Below are positions 1 through 11,884 of a stretch of DNA of 64,000 nucleotides, piece after piece. The DNA is from Ricinus communis (Eukaryota > Streptophyta > Magnoliopsida > Malpighiales > Euphorbiaceae). Position 1 is the stretch's first letter, and each line of letters opens with the position of its first letter. The notes under the pieces were generated by a model. That model had not been told where the DNA came from, did not search any database, and was given only the letters and a program-made list of their open reading frames with translations. The DNA lies in NCBI RefSeq assembly GCF_019578655.1, contig NC_063258.1, forward strand, positions 6,555,283 to 6,619,282, given 5' to 3'. The position numbers and the translations under genes are program-made.

Positions 1-1755
1 TTCTTCTATGTGTCTGAGTGAATATTTTTAATTACTTATTGACAATTCTCATACTTACTATTCTGAGGATATTAGATAGTACAACTTTGCTTATATTAAA
101 AATTGTGGTTGGTTGACCCTCAAATTTAGTTGAATAATAAATGTATATTTTAATTTAAAAAATGTACGAAATTCAAATATATAAATTCCAAATTAAGAAA
201 GATTTTAAGTTTAATTCTCTTTAAAGAAAAAAAAAAAAAGCCAATTGAGGTGGGTCGGTTAACTCAAGTGGTGAAAAGGAGTTTTGCTCCTCTTTTACTT
301 GAATTTGTAATTTAGGTTGCACTCAGAAGGCAACAAAAATTATATAATAAACACCTTTATGGGGTGCAATTTTAACATTAAAAAAATTTAGATATTTCAT
401 CTTGATTTAGCAATTTCAAAATATTAAAAATATTATATGTCATATTATATATGTAAAAGTTCGTATAAATTAAAATGGGTGATGATAAATCAGCCTATAG
501 ACTGTATCGTGATTCACTTTTGAGGCATTGTGTGCTTTTTCAATTTATGGTTTCACCATTTTGTCCTTTATAAAAATGAAGCCGGCAAAAGAAGGGATGA
601 CATTAAACCTTATAAGACGCAAGTTTTCTTGACTCTTAGTCGATGCAGGACATGATGTCATTATATGTTTCCCTAGTTAAGGGGATTTGGGCTCAATGCG
701 AGTCTTTTTCCAGATGGCACAAATAAAGATAGATTAATTCATTGACTAGATCGTGATCCACTTTTGAGAGATTGTCTGTTTTTTTAATTCATGGCCTCAC
801 GATTTTATTCTTTATAACGAAAAAGTCATCAAAAGGAAAGGTAATTTGAACCTTATAAGGGCCAAGTCCTTTTTGTCAATGTGAGATATAGTGTTATTGG
901 TAGACTGTAGTATTACTCTTAAGATTATCCCCATGAAAATAGTCAAGTCATTTTTAACCTTTTAGTTTCGATTTTTTTTTAATAAAGATAAAGATTATTA
1001 TATTAATTAAAGGTTGAGAAATACAGATTTGGCAATTTCGACTTTATTTGCTTAATGGTAAATTTTCTAAATGTAAACCATTGCTTGTACTTGCACACTC
1101 TAAACATAGTTTTGAACATAGTTTTGATGTTAAGCACCCATATAAGAATCAGTTTGATATCAACTTTCAAATAAAACTTTATAAGAGTTGGAGTCTTAAA
1201 ATGTAATTTTTTATAATCAAAAGTGTCTCAACAACTCATCCAAATACATCAGTTTATTAAATTAAAAAATTAAAATTTATAGTTTTTAACAGCCAATGAC
1301 AATTTAAAGTTTAGGATTAGGATATTTTCATGTTTATGTTGACATAACTTATTCTGTTTTATAATCATCAACATTGAGGACCAGTCAAATGACTAAGGTC
1401 TTATTAAAAAAATTAATTTAAGAAATTAATTTAAGTTTTATATAGTGGATAATTATTTATTGAATAATAAAATTCTAACTATTCAGTTTAAATTTAACGG
1501 TTAAGATTGTATTAACCTATGATCAATGGTTATAAATTTTTTTATACAAAATCAGTTTATTACATTATTTATAGACAAGTTGAATTAAATATAGACATAT
1601 GATATTATTAAATATTGTATTTGTATTAATTATTTATCTAAAACATGAGAGAGTATCAATCCAAGAAATTCTTCTACATATACTTGATTCTTTTTTTTTT
1701 TTTTTTTTGTTGAAGATATTTGATTCTTGAAATGACCAATGTTCTATATTCCTAG
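1..1755. other. AT-rich 5' spacer with a diverged tandem repeat
   Basis: No coding sequence is supported here. Two diverged direct copies of a roughly 180-bp segment start at about 500 and 744; both open with the pattern gactNNatcgtgatNcac and both contain a 'cctcac/ttcacc' block and an 'aaccttataag' block. A long T tract precedes the methyltransferase exon at about 1690. The first exon of the downstream SABATH gene should lie here or left of the window, but I could not find a convincing one. Confidence 0.6.
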
Positions 1756-3422
1756 TATGCAGAAAAAAGCTGCAGAGAGAGCAAAGCAATATTTACTTGA
1801 TGGGATTGTTGACCACTTTGACATAGAAGATACTTCTTCAAGCCAGTTTACCATTGCTGATTTAGGTTGTTCAACAGGGCCAAACACATTTGTTTCAATG
1901 GAAAACATTATACAAGGAATAACTCAGACATACAAAATCAAAGGCTACTCAACCCTGCCAGAATTTCAAGTTTATTTCAATGATCATATTTCCAATGATT
2001 TCAATACTCTCTTTCTCAATCTCCCTTCAAATAGGAATTACTTTGCTTGTGGAGTTCCAGGCACATTTCATGGCAGATTGTTTCCAAGGGCTTCTCTTAA
2101 CTTTGTGTACTCAGCTTTTGCAATGCAATGGCTATCAAAAGCACCAGAAGAGCTGAATGACTTGAATTCTGAAGTGTGTAACAGGGGAAGAATTCATTAT
2201 GCAAATGCACCAGCTGAAGTCTGTGAAGCTTATGCTACTCAATATGCAGCAGACATGGCTTCCTTTCTAGCTGCTCGAGCAGAAGAAGTTGCTCCTGGAG
2301 GATTAATGGCATTTATAATTCCAGGTCGTCCTGATGGTACACTTGCATCAGAATACTCCCTTGGTCAGGTTTTCCACATAGTGGAGTTCTGCCTACTAGA
2401 TATGGCAAATGAGGTATATAAATACTTTGTTAAAGAATATCTTTCAGAAAAGGTAAACACAATTAAGGTCACCAAACAATAAGAACAACATAAATAAGGA
2501 CCCAAGAAACATGACACAGAACAGTTTTCACAGCCTGTTTGAGACTATTGCTGGGTGTTCAAGAGCAGATTTAGAGTTTTTTTTTTTGTTTTTTTTATAT
2601 AATTATTTTCATGAACTGCTTTCTTCAAACTTAACTTTTAAAAGTGTCAGTTTATTTTTATTTTTTTACAAAAATAATTTCAGAACTACTTTTAATTTAC
2701 ATGTGGATTAAAAAATGTAGGCATTTTAGTTAATATTATTAGCTTTTATCACTATTTTTCTAAGATATTCTTAATAAAATTCTATAGATTTCAAAGTATA
2801 AAGTGTGAAAATTAATTGTATGTGATAATTTTTATGCTAATGAATGAAGATTATATATATTTCACAATTAATTACTGAACGAATAATTATTTTAAAAAAA
2901 AGTGACCATCTTTCTGGAACAAAGAGAGTAATAATTTGAAAAAATAGAAAACACTTTTCACAACCTCAGCTTCATAGGGTGGAGAATCACTGAGTGGTAC
3001 TATGTGTCTTGTTCCATGGATTGATGCGAAAAGACAAAGGAAAGCTTCAGGCAATATTTAAAATGATCTTACAGATAATGATTCTTGCATTGGAACTTTT
3101 GCAGGGCATAGTAAGCAAAGAGAAGTTGGACTTGTTCAACTTGCCATTGTACAGCCCTTCAATAGAGGAGTTAAAAAAATTAATAGAGAAAAATGGCAAG
3201 TTCAGTATTGCAAAACTGGAAGCTCATGAAGAAGACACCAAGATACCTCCATCAGGATACTGCAGAGCTGGTTTTGAGAGCATTGTCAAGAAACACTTTG
3301 GTAGTGAAATCATTGAAGAACTCTTTGAAAGATACAAAAGAAAACATGCAGAGATGTACCATATAGTTGCTGCTGATTTCGTTTCCCTTAGTGTCTTTGT
3401 CCTTCTCAAGCGCCATCTTTGA
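1756..3422 (+). CDS. SABATH family SAM-dependent carboxyl methyltransferase (5' exon missing)
   Basis: SABATH enzymes move a methyl group from S-adenosylmethionine to the carboxyl of small acids such as salicylate, jasmonate, farnesoate or loganate, normally in the cytosol. Two exons are visible: about 1756-2413 and 3105-3422, joined in phase 0 across a 691-bp intron (gag|gtatat ... ttgcag|ggc). The translation shows the SAM-binding motif DLGCSTGPNT, then FNDHISNDFNTLF, GVPGTFHGRLFP, the substrate-pocket stretch AMQWLSKAP, a GGLMAF block, and after the intron GIVSKEKLDLFNLPLYSPS and a normal C-terminus ending in KRHL. This gives about 325 residues against the usual 350-380. The missing part is the N-terminal exon carrying the SYxxNS motif. 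An ATG at 1739 is open, but a good acceptor (ttcctag) ends at 1755, so exon 2 probably starts at 1756. The substrate cannot be told from sequence. The gene may be functional if its first exon lies upstream, otherwise it is a 5'-truncated copy. Confidence 0.82.
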
Positions 3423-4648
3423 TTAAACCCTAACTCAAACTTTGCAGGCTATGTATGGTTCAATCCTTGGCATCCCCCTCTTTTTCTTTTTTCTATTTTT
3501 CTTCTTTTTAACTCTTTTTGATGTCTAAGAAGAAAGGATGCTCTATTTTTGAACTACTTGTATCATTTATTTAATTGTAATATTAATGTTTTGCATGTTT
3601 TTTATTTTTATTTTTTATAGATAGTTGATAGTTTTTAGTTATGCGTTAACCGGTATAATTATGTCACTTGATAAAACATTAACATATATTATTATATAAT
3701 TATTTAGGCACAATCCATATTTAGACACCTAAATTTTAATTATTTAATCACTTTAGCACTTTAACTTTCAATTGAACTTAATAAACACCTAAATTTTATT
3801 TTTATGATATATTAAACACTTTTATTCTTTGTTTTAACCTAATAGACACTCAAACTTTATTTAATGATAATATCAAAATATTTATGCGTAATACACGTGA
3901 ACATGTTAAATGAAGCCACGTGTCAAAAGGTACTTAAATATTATGAAAATTACAAGTTAAAATGTCTATTAGTTTAAATTAAAAGTTAAGGTGTTAAAGT
4001 GACTAAATAGTCAAAATTTAAGTATTCAAATATATTTAGCCAATTATTTATGAATGTATTGTGACTAAGCTTGACCAAATACAACAATATTTGCATAAAA
4101 TTAATATTTTTAAGCCCATACACATTTTACAACAAGTTGAAGAGTCTTGGGGCTTGTCATTATATCTATTTTATAAGGAATTAAGAATCAGCAAAAGAAG
4201 GATCATTAAGAGAAGAAAACATTGTTATCATTATTGTACTATTATTTCAAATTTATGTTGGAGATGGAATAACTTTCATATTTTATGAAAGAGACACCAT
4301 CTTGAGGCTTGTCATCAAATCTAGTTTATAAGTATCAATTAAAATAAATATTATTTTCATTATTGTAGAATCATTTTAAATTTATGCGAAGATGTAATAA
4401 TTTTTATATTTTATGAAGATGATGGATGAACCCAAATAAATTTGTTATAAGAAATTTACCTAATTAATGAATAAAACATAATGATCTCCATATCATTTTT
4501 CAAAAAATAAATTATATCAATACTGGACCATTTTTGTTTGATTAAATGCTAATTTATTTTATCATGATCAATGAATTATGAATGTTATATACATATACTA
4601 ACCTAGTTCTTATTTATGATTTTGTAAAGGGACATAGAGAAGAACAAA
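3423..4648. other. Intergenic spacer between SABATH copies
   Basis: This stretch holds the 3' flank of the methyltransferase gene and a MITE-like inverted repeat (listed separately at 3706-4048). The rest, to 4648, is AT-rich sequence with two related short blocks at about 4140 and 4300 (both contain 'cttg.ggcttgtcat'). No gene is supported. Confidence 0.6.
3706..4048. repeat. MITE-like element with long terminal inverted repeats
   Basis: The left end (aggcacaatccatatttaga, then blocks 'cacctaaattttaatt' and 'cactttaactttcaatt') is matched in inverted order at the right end, where the reverse complement reads ggctaaatatatttgaatac followed by 'cttaaattttgact' and 'cactttaacaccttaactt'. The arms are roughly 100 bp or more and diverged, with about 130 bp between them. 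There is no coding capacity. This architecture fits a non-autonomous DNA transposon. I could not fix the target-site duplication or the superfamily. Confidence 0.65.
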
Positions 4649-6192
4649 ATGGAAGCAGTGTAGAGTAGCAATTTATTGTTTGAGGCACATCCAATGAATG
4701 GTAGATATGGCCTTCATAGTTATGTTAACAACTATACTTACCAGGTATTATTGTTGCAGGCTTATACTTTAGAGTTCTCAAACTTCCCTTTCTTTTATAA
4801 TGTATAAAAAAGTTCTCTCAGTTTTATGGTATGTATTTGAATATACAATATATTCGGGTAATTCTTCTTATGTAACTTATTTGACATCTCTTTGATTATC
4901 AAAAGTTAGAATACTGAATGAATGATAGTATTTTGATTCTCATAGAAGAAAATATTAACCAAATCCCTCCTGATTCATAATAGTTTTAAAATTCAAATTT
5001 TCTGGAGTTTATGATTTATTATGCAACTTATTTGTACTAAAACCATTTAAATAATTGCTTTAATGATGTAGCGGAAGCCTGTACAAAATAAATTACAAAT
5101 ATGTTGATTCACAAGAATACCGGAAGTGCAATCCTCAAAATTCTGTTGATTCAATAATGCCAGAAAATTGGAAGAAAATACGAATTTATTGAAATCCATG
5201 ATAAAACAACCAGCCACCACAATGCTAAAAAAGAACAATAAATATTCTTTAGGGAAAAACCCTAAAATACCAAAAATAAACCAAAAAGCCAAAAATATAA
5301 AAATTAAGGTTTAATGGCCAAAACGAAGGAATTTGCCCGAAAAGCAATGGACGTCACGGCCAAAGGCGATGAGTTTGAATCGGAGGCCCGTTTCCACCCA
5401 AAATAGCCTCAGAAAACGCTCGAATCCGACTTCAGGAAGTTTCTCAAAATTACAAAATTGCCACTACCGTAATTTATCAAATTTGTTCAGGAATGCCAAT
5501 GCTGCCAATTGAACCACATCATTTAACTATATTTATTTTTGTAGAGAGCAGTAATAGATGCAGCTAAGGACCTGATCAATAAGGCAATTAGTGAAAACCT
5601 TGATATGGATATCATGTCTTCTTCATTTAACAAGACCTGTAGAATCACAGGCATGGGTTGCTCTGCAAATACATTTCTTGCAGTTCAAATCATAATTGAA
5701 GCTCTACATATAATAACAAATATAAATCCCAATCTGAAGAATTCCAAGTTTTCTTCAATGACCATACTTCCAATGATTTCAACACTCTCTTCTCTTCTCT
5801 TCCTTTATGACAATAGGCAATACTATGCCACAGGCGTGCCGGGTTCTTTCTATGGCAGATTATTTCTTGCTTCTTATCTCCACATTGTTCACTTTTTCTA
5901 TGCATTATAATGGCTTTTTTAGGTGCCAAAAGAGGTAGCAAATATAAGAGCTCTTCTGCTTGGAATAAGGGATTGATTATTCCAGTGCAGGAGACCTAGT
6001 TGTCAAGGCTTATACTCATCAGTTTTGCAAGGACATGGATAGGTTTTTGCATTGCAGGGCAGAAGAGATTGTCCTTGGTGGATTGATTCTGCTTACACTT
6101 CCAGGTCGCTTGAATGGAACCCCTCATTGTCAGGTTTCTTCATATGTAGCATATGACCTACTTGGGTCTTGCCTCATCGACATGGTTAAAAG
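4649..6192 (+). pseudogene. SABATH methyltransferase pseudogene (tandem copy)
   Basis: A decayed second SABATH copy. Exon 1 is recognisable at 4649-4744: after ATG 4649 there is an in-frame TAG at 4661-4663, then the family signature (MNGRYGLHSYVNN at 4694 onward) ends at a gt donor at 4745. After a roughly 800-bp intron, exon 2 starts after ttttgtag at 5545 with an AAKDLINKAI-like helix and a degraded SAM motif (MGCSANT). Frame changes follow near 5740 and 5800; GVPGSFYGRLF is intact, then a stop falls in the pocket region near 5908, with another frame change before a readable PGRL block. A donor-like aag|gtaaca ends the similarity at 6192. The C-terminal exon seen in the upstream gene was not found; the copia LTR begins 336 bp downstream. 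Confidence 0.8.
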
Positions 6193-6527
6193 GTAACAAG
6201 TTTCATCTTTAATTTGAATAGACATTTAATCTGGTTTGGTTCAAATTCGTTCCAAACTATTGAACTTATCAAGCATTCAATTAGTTTTAGATATATTATA
6301 AAAAGTTAACTTGAATTACTTATGAAAATATCAAAAACTATAATTTATGTGAAAATTAAAAGGAAGATACTTAACTCTTGATTAAATATATTGGTTTGCA
6401 CTAAATCACTAACACAATTCACTAAGGAATTGCATTTTAATGTTCACAACTCAAATATCTAAAGTTCTTAATTGTTGTTTAAAAAATAGAGAGTGAGTGC
6501 TTTCTCTTGATTTCAAGTATCGATTAA
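6193..6527. other. AT-rich spacer, probably remnant intron of the pseudogene
   Basis: This follows the donor-like site of the SABATH pseudogene and runs to the copia LTR boundary. I see no exon or repeat in it. Confidence 0.5.
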
Positions 6528-7518
6528 TGTTGGTAGAGGAAGTTAAACACTTTAAATTAACTTCCTCTAATTGTGTTGTGTTGGTAACTTCTTTAGTAGT
6601 TACCAACACAAACAATTAATAATAATTAATTATATTAATAAAATTAATATGGGTCATTTAAAGTAAATGGGTTTGGGTCAACCCTTCATGAGCAACTTGA
6701 CCTGAATTTCAATATCTCCTACTTGCACATAACAGATAGATATCATTATGAGTCTCTCTGAATTTTAAACAACTTAAAATTTTTATACTAGTAAATGGAT
6801 CGTGCGACCTAGCGAACATACCTGCATTTTAGAAGCATACCACTATGCATCTATTAAGAATAACATAGTAGCTTCAACCCAAGAAAAATTAAACAATTAA
6901 TTTTTTATTCTTACAGTGCCCAAGACTTTGTTTTGTTAAAATATCATATAATCTCTTAATCCCTTAAAGAGCATGTTCTATATATATCAATATTTTGTAT
7001 ATTCATAATCAAGCCATTTTTCTATTTAAGCAACAAGATTGGCTAGTCAGTGAATTTACTTGACGATGTCTTCCTTTTTCACTTGAGATTTGTAATTCAT
7101 ACTTAGTTGCTTTTCTAGACATGTTCCATAGGTCGAATCATCCATAACCATAGGTAACATACTAAGACAGCAAAGTACTAAGTATAAAATACAAATGTCA
7201 GTAAAAAATATAAAGGTACATATGTGAGGATACTTGTTATACTCAAGGTCTCACACAGTGGAGATATAATGGATTATCCTCCCATTACCTTCTTAGTCGA
7301 ATAAGCACACATGGTATGAATCACGTGTTATAGTATTTTTATTTTCATGATGTATAATAAAATACTTTGCAGATCTAAGTCTAGTCACTACTCAGTACCT
7401 AAACTGAATTTCTCTAAGTTCTGGCTTGTATATGTTATTTTAGATGTGGACAATCCAAATCGAATATATTCATACATACCATCTCATCTCAATTTCTTTT
7501 GAGGCCACAGTCCTAACA
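6528..7518 (-). repeat. Ty1/copia 3' LTR
   Basis: On the minus strand the segment begins TGTTAGGACTGTGG and ends CTACCAACA, that is TG...CA termini in the right place downstream of the copia RNase H coding region. Length is about 991 bp. Two perfect hairpins lie at the end: 6536-6546 with 6557-6567 (11-bp stem) and 6577-6589 with 6598-6610 (13-bp stem, 8-nt loop). Boundaries are inferred from terminal dinucleotides only, because the matching 5' LTR is not in the window. Confidence 0.6.
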
Positions 7519-8685
7519 TAATGTCTCATCTCTTCTCGCAATTCAGTGCCAAAAGTGATTACTCGTGTGAGCGACTCAATCTAAAACCCGTGTTATATCC
7601 TTATGTTGAGCTTTTCAAAAAAGTAATATGTGATGTGTATATATTACAAAATGAATATCCAATATTCATGAACATAATGATGATCTTCATTTATTTAAAA
7701 TAGTACAATATAAACTCAATAATATTTGATAATCAATTTATCTAAATTCTATGTAATCTAAGAGAATTCACATGTGAAAAAAAAAGAATCTCTTGGTATT
7801 CGCTTAGTAAGAGGATCAACCACCATTTGCTGTGTAGAAATATATTATACTGCTACTTCTCGTTTAGTAACAATATCTCTAATATAGTTATAATTGATAT
7901 CAATGTGTTTGGTTCTATTACGGTATTTGAGATTTTTTGTGAAAGCAATTACTGCTTGATTATCATCATAGACTGTAATGGCTCCATCATAGTCATTTTG
8001 AAAACCCAAGTTTCCAAAGAATCTCCTCAACCAAGCTGCTTCTTACACAATGACTGAACATGCAATGAATTCAGCTTCTATAGTCGACAAGGTTATGTTG
8101 GTATGTTTCTTACAACTCCATAAAATAGTGCCTTTATTTAGTAAGAAAGCATAATCAGATGTTGATTTACATTGATCAAGGTCTCCTCCCCAATCAGCGT
8201 CAGAATACCCAATTAGAGGTAATTCTAACCCTTGATAACACAAACAATAATCCATAGTGTTTTTGAAATGTCTCAATATCCTCTTTACAGCTTTCCAATC
8301 CTTTCGACTGGGATTTGATTGATACCGACTAACTAGCCCAACAACAAAACATATATCCGAGCGAGTGCACATCATATGACATACATAAGACTTCCTACAA
8401 CACTAACATTTGGTACAATGGACTTTTTTTTTGTTCTTATGGATTTTTATGACACATATTAAGACTTAGAACCACATCTTTTGACACAAGAGTATCTACA
8501 ACTTGCAATTATTCATATGGCAATGTTCTAAAATCTTTTGGATGTAATTCTCTTATGACAGAGCCAAAAGTTTCTTTGAACGATTTTTTTATAATTTTTA
8601 ACTATCAATATGTAGTCAACTTCACCTATGTTTTTCATGTCAAAATGTGCAAACAACCATCTTTTGATATCCATCACATACTCCT
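7519..8685 (-). mobile_element. Ty1/copia pol fragment (RT C-terminus and RNase H)
   Basis: Reading the minus strand from 8685 there is a copia reverse-transcriptase block (WLFAHFDMKNIGEVDYIL-like), then a degraded stretch. From 8375 the frame is open through CTRSDICFVVGLVSRY, DADWGGDLDQCKSTSDY, ILWSCKKH and the RNase H acidic site in STIEAEFIA, then a stop. The continuation to about 7845 carries EAAWLRRFF, DNQAVIAF and RTKHIDI, ending near 7800 with a DPLTKR motif. This order is standard for copia pol. Stops near 8045 and 7845 and the decay above 8400 make it inactive. The 5' part (gag, protease, integrase) is gone: a gypsy LTR begins at 8686. Confidence 0.85.
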
Positions 8686-9309
8686 TGTCACGACCCCATC
8701 TGTGGGCCCGTGACCGGCACTAGGGAATAGGTAGGCGTAAGGCTACCGAATCCCATAGTAAGCCTGACACTCACTAACTCAATTAAATCTCATCTCATTT
8801 TACTGATGCCGCAATTATCTTAACGGTTACATTTTACATAATTAATTCGGTCTGCCAGAAGAATTAGGCGAGACCCGAAACTACAGAAAATTTCAACTCG
8901 TATATCTACTATTTCTATTGCGGAGAATCTAATAATTTACAAATTACATACCAAATCAAATACCTCACCCGATGATGAAGGAGTCGGGTTACTAGATAAG
9001 AGTCGCGGGAAGACTAAATGTCACAGATTTGAAAAATAGTAAAATTGAGACTGTTAGTCTCGAGAGTGAGTTAAAATCATATATCCAAAAATATTTGCAT
9101 ATACTTCGATCATACATTTATTTAATTTGAAATAAACATAAGAAATGTAAAAACATACGTGTCATGCCATGCTTAAATTAAATAAAATAATTTTCACAAG
9201 CTACGGGACAGAGTACTCCAGTAGAACCCTAATACAAACACAAACATCTCGATCAATCTCCGTACTGACATCTCGACTAATCTTAACTCTAACATCCCGA
9301 CTAATCTCA

Positions 9310-9575
9310 TTCCAATAGGAATGGCGCCTAGAGAGAAAGCTCGACCAGGGTCCTTAACTCCAGTCTGGTCACTTAATGTTCATTATCAGCCTTAGCCTTT
9401 CGGCTCTCTTATTCCAATAGGACTGGCGCCTAGAGAGCGAAGCTCGACTAGGGACCTTACCTCCAGTCTGGTCACTTAGGTTTCCAAATAAGCCGGGGCC
9501 CAGAGAGCAATGCTCGACTAGGGACCTTTACTCTGACAACCACACTCTACTAAGCCCAGAGAGCGATGCTCGACC
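9310..9575. repeat. Imperfect tandem repeat inside the gypsy LTR
   Basis: A GC-richer block repeats the pattern 'gcgcctagagagNgaNgctcgac(c/t)aggg(t/a)cctta...ctccagtctggtcactta' twice (about 9327 and 9425), followed by shorter 'cagagagc.atgctcgac.aggg' versions at about 9500 and 9552. Spacing of the first two is close to 100 bp. Confidence 0.7.
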
Positions 9576-10061
9576 AGGGCAAATCCTAAACCTTCCTTTT
9601 TAAATTTACCCATTTACCCTTCTTCCATCATTCTCGGATTTACATCGGTACACTCATCAAACCAATATGTTCTACTACCGTCCCATCCCGTGTCATCATG
9701 CAATAATAAAATCAATGATTAAAGAAATGATATATAAATGAATAGTAATCAAAAGCATGATACAAATAAATAATAATTAAATGAATAATTTAAACTTGCA
9801 ATAAAATAACCATGATAGCAAATCAAAAATTTATGCATGACACATGTAAGCAGATATATGACTTTAACTCACAGCTTTAGCGACCTCCTAGCTCTGCTCC
9901 GGTGCCTCGGTTGGGGTGAGCCGAACAGATGGATTATCTAATCACGGAAAATAATTTATCAATAATGTTGAACAATTGACAAATTAACCCTAGGTCTAGA
10001 TTTCTAGGACTGACTTTCTAAAATCTCGACTCGGATAAATTCTACCGAAAATTCGGCAGAA

Positions 10062-10561
10062 NNNNNNNNNNNNNNNNNNNNNNNNNNNNNNNNNNNNNNN
10101 NNNNNNNNNNNNNNNNNNNNNNNNNNNNNNNNNNNNNNNNNNNNNNNNNNNNNNNNNNNNNNNNNNNNNNNNNNNNNNNNNNNNNNNNNNNNNNNNNNNN
10201 NNNNNNNNNNNNNNNNNNNNNNNNNNNNNNNNNNNNNNNNNNNNNNNNNNNNNNNNNNNNNNNNNNNNNNNNNNNNNNNNNNNNNNNNNNNNNNNNNNNN
10301 NNNNNNNNNNNNNNNNNNNNNNNNNNNNNNNNNNNNNNNNNNNNNNNNNNNNNNNNNNNNNNNNNNNNNNNNNNNNNNNNNNNNNNNNNNNNNNNNNNNN
10401 NNNNNNNNNNNNNNNNNNNNNNNNNNNNNNNNNNNNNNNNNNNNNNNNNNNNNNNNNNNNNNNNNNNNNNNNNNNNNNNNNNNNNNNNNNNNNNNNNNNN
10501 NNNNNNNNNNNNNNNNNNNNNNNNNNNNNNNNNNNNNNNNNNNNNNNNNNNNNNNNNNNNN
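10062..10561. other. Assembly gap (500 N)
   Basis: Exactly 500 N, the conventional filler for a gap of unknown size. It falls inside the minus-strand gypsy-like LTR, just left of the nested solo LTR, so real sequence length here is unknown. Confidence 0.99.
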
Positions 10562-10610
10562 CATTTAATTACCAAAATACCAAACTTACAAATTTTCATT
10601 AAAACTCCAT

Positions 10611-11884
10611 TGATCGATCTAAATTGTATATAGATATTTAAGGGTATTTTAGAGCTTTAATGATTTGTTTCTATATATAATATGGTATAAAGATGTATTT
10701 TACCTCACTTTAGTTTTTCTTGTCTAAATTCAAGAAATAATGCAAAAAAGAGAATTTGAGCTAAAAACGCACCAATGAGCGTAATTGGACTGTGGCTATT
10801 AAAGGCTCGAGAATCAAACACATGGGCTATTAATAGTTTTGGCCTAGCTTAATTCGTTAAGGCTCAAAAAGGGGAGTTTGAGTAATTATTATGTAATTAG
10901 TGGATAATTATTATTTTGAGTTGTTTAGTTTGTTTATGACAATAAGGGATAAACTACAGGAGTTATGTGTGGAGAAAAAAACTCTAAAGAAGGGAATCTC
11001 TACAAGGAGTAGATGTGAATTAGAATAGGGAGTTTTTCGGCTACTGAATCTCTCAGGAGAAGGGTTCTATTATTCTCTGCAGAAAATTCTGGAGTTCATC
11101 ATCTTTGACATCTTGCTAACTTGTGTTGCATCATTCTTTGAAAAATCAGAGAAGCTTTTCGAAGACGTGGATAAAGAGGACCAATCTTCTTCATTCTTTG
11201 AAGAGCCTTTGAACTTTGAGGGAGTTTTAGTTTTCTGTTTTATGAATCTTAAGTCTTTGTATTTAATTACAATGATCATTGGATTAAGCATGTTAGGCTA
11301 AGTCCCATAAGTGTTTAATTTGGCTTTTTACTTATGTATGAACCTTATATATTTTGAGTTTAATGAATGATTTCTTTTCCTTCATATGTTCATTAGTTTC
11401 ATCTATTATTATTGATTGACCATCATATCAATTTAGTAGTAATATGTGTTATGAAAATCTTTAGGTTAAAAGTATTAGAGACATCATCTTTACTTTAATC
11501 TATGTTGGTATAAGAAACCTAAGTTGGATCATTAGCTTGAGTGACTTAGGGAAAAGGCACATCACCATCTCATTTGTTAAATTAGGGCTTAAGGGAATTA
11601 AGGGGATTACTAAGTAAAAGCTAGACTAAATGCTATTTTATCATATAGTTTATATTAATTATTCTAGTTGCATATTTACTTTTTGGTTATTTAATTTTTT
11701 TTATTAAACTAAGATTATTCTCAAAACATCGGCTTCGGGTGTTTATATTTACTTTCAGTAATTTGTGTGATAGTTGGTCTTTATAATATATGCTTTACAA
11801 TTCTTTTTGAGATTGACCTCGTGGTGAGCTTACCCGAACTACCATTCGGTTCGTACACTTGCGAGTACTAATTTAGACACATCA
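10611..11884 (+). repeat. Solo LTR (gypsy/Athila-like family), nested in another LTR
   Basis: Starts TGATCGATCTAAATTG and ends GACACATCA, the same termini, in opposite orientation, as the LTR at 45347-46655. Flanks are tccat at 10606-10610 and cccat at 11885-11889, a 5-bp target duplication with one mismatch. The host LTR sequence continues on both sides (compare the uninterrupted copy at about 63330-63360), which shows insertion directly. Length is 1274 bp. The short open frames on both strands at about 11070-11300 are incidental. Confidence 0.85.

Noticed and set aside
240..330. SINE-like stretch (ggtcggttaactcaagtggt)
   Set aside because: It resembles a tRNA A box, but I see no matching B box, poly(A) tail or target duplication.
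2511..2711. Open frame of 66 codons after the SABATH exon
   Set aside because: It lies in the intron between 2413 and 3105 and encodes low-complexity Phe/Leu-rich sequence.
10004..10599. Minus-strand frames of about 185 codons across the gap
   Set aside because: They consist almost entirely of N-derived unknown residues.
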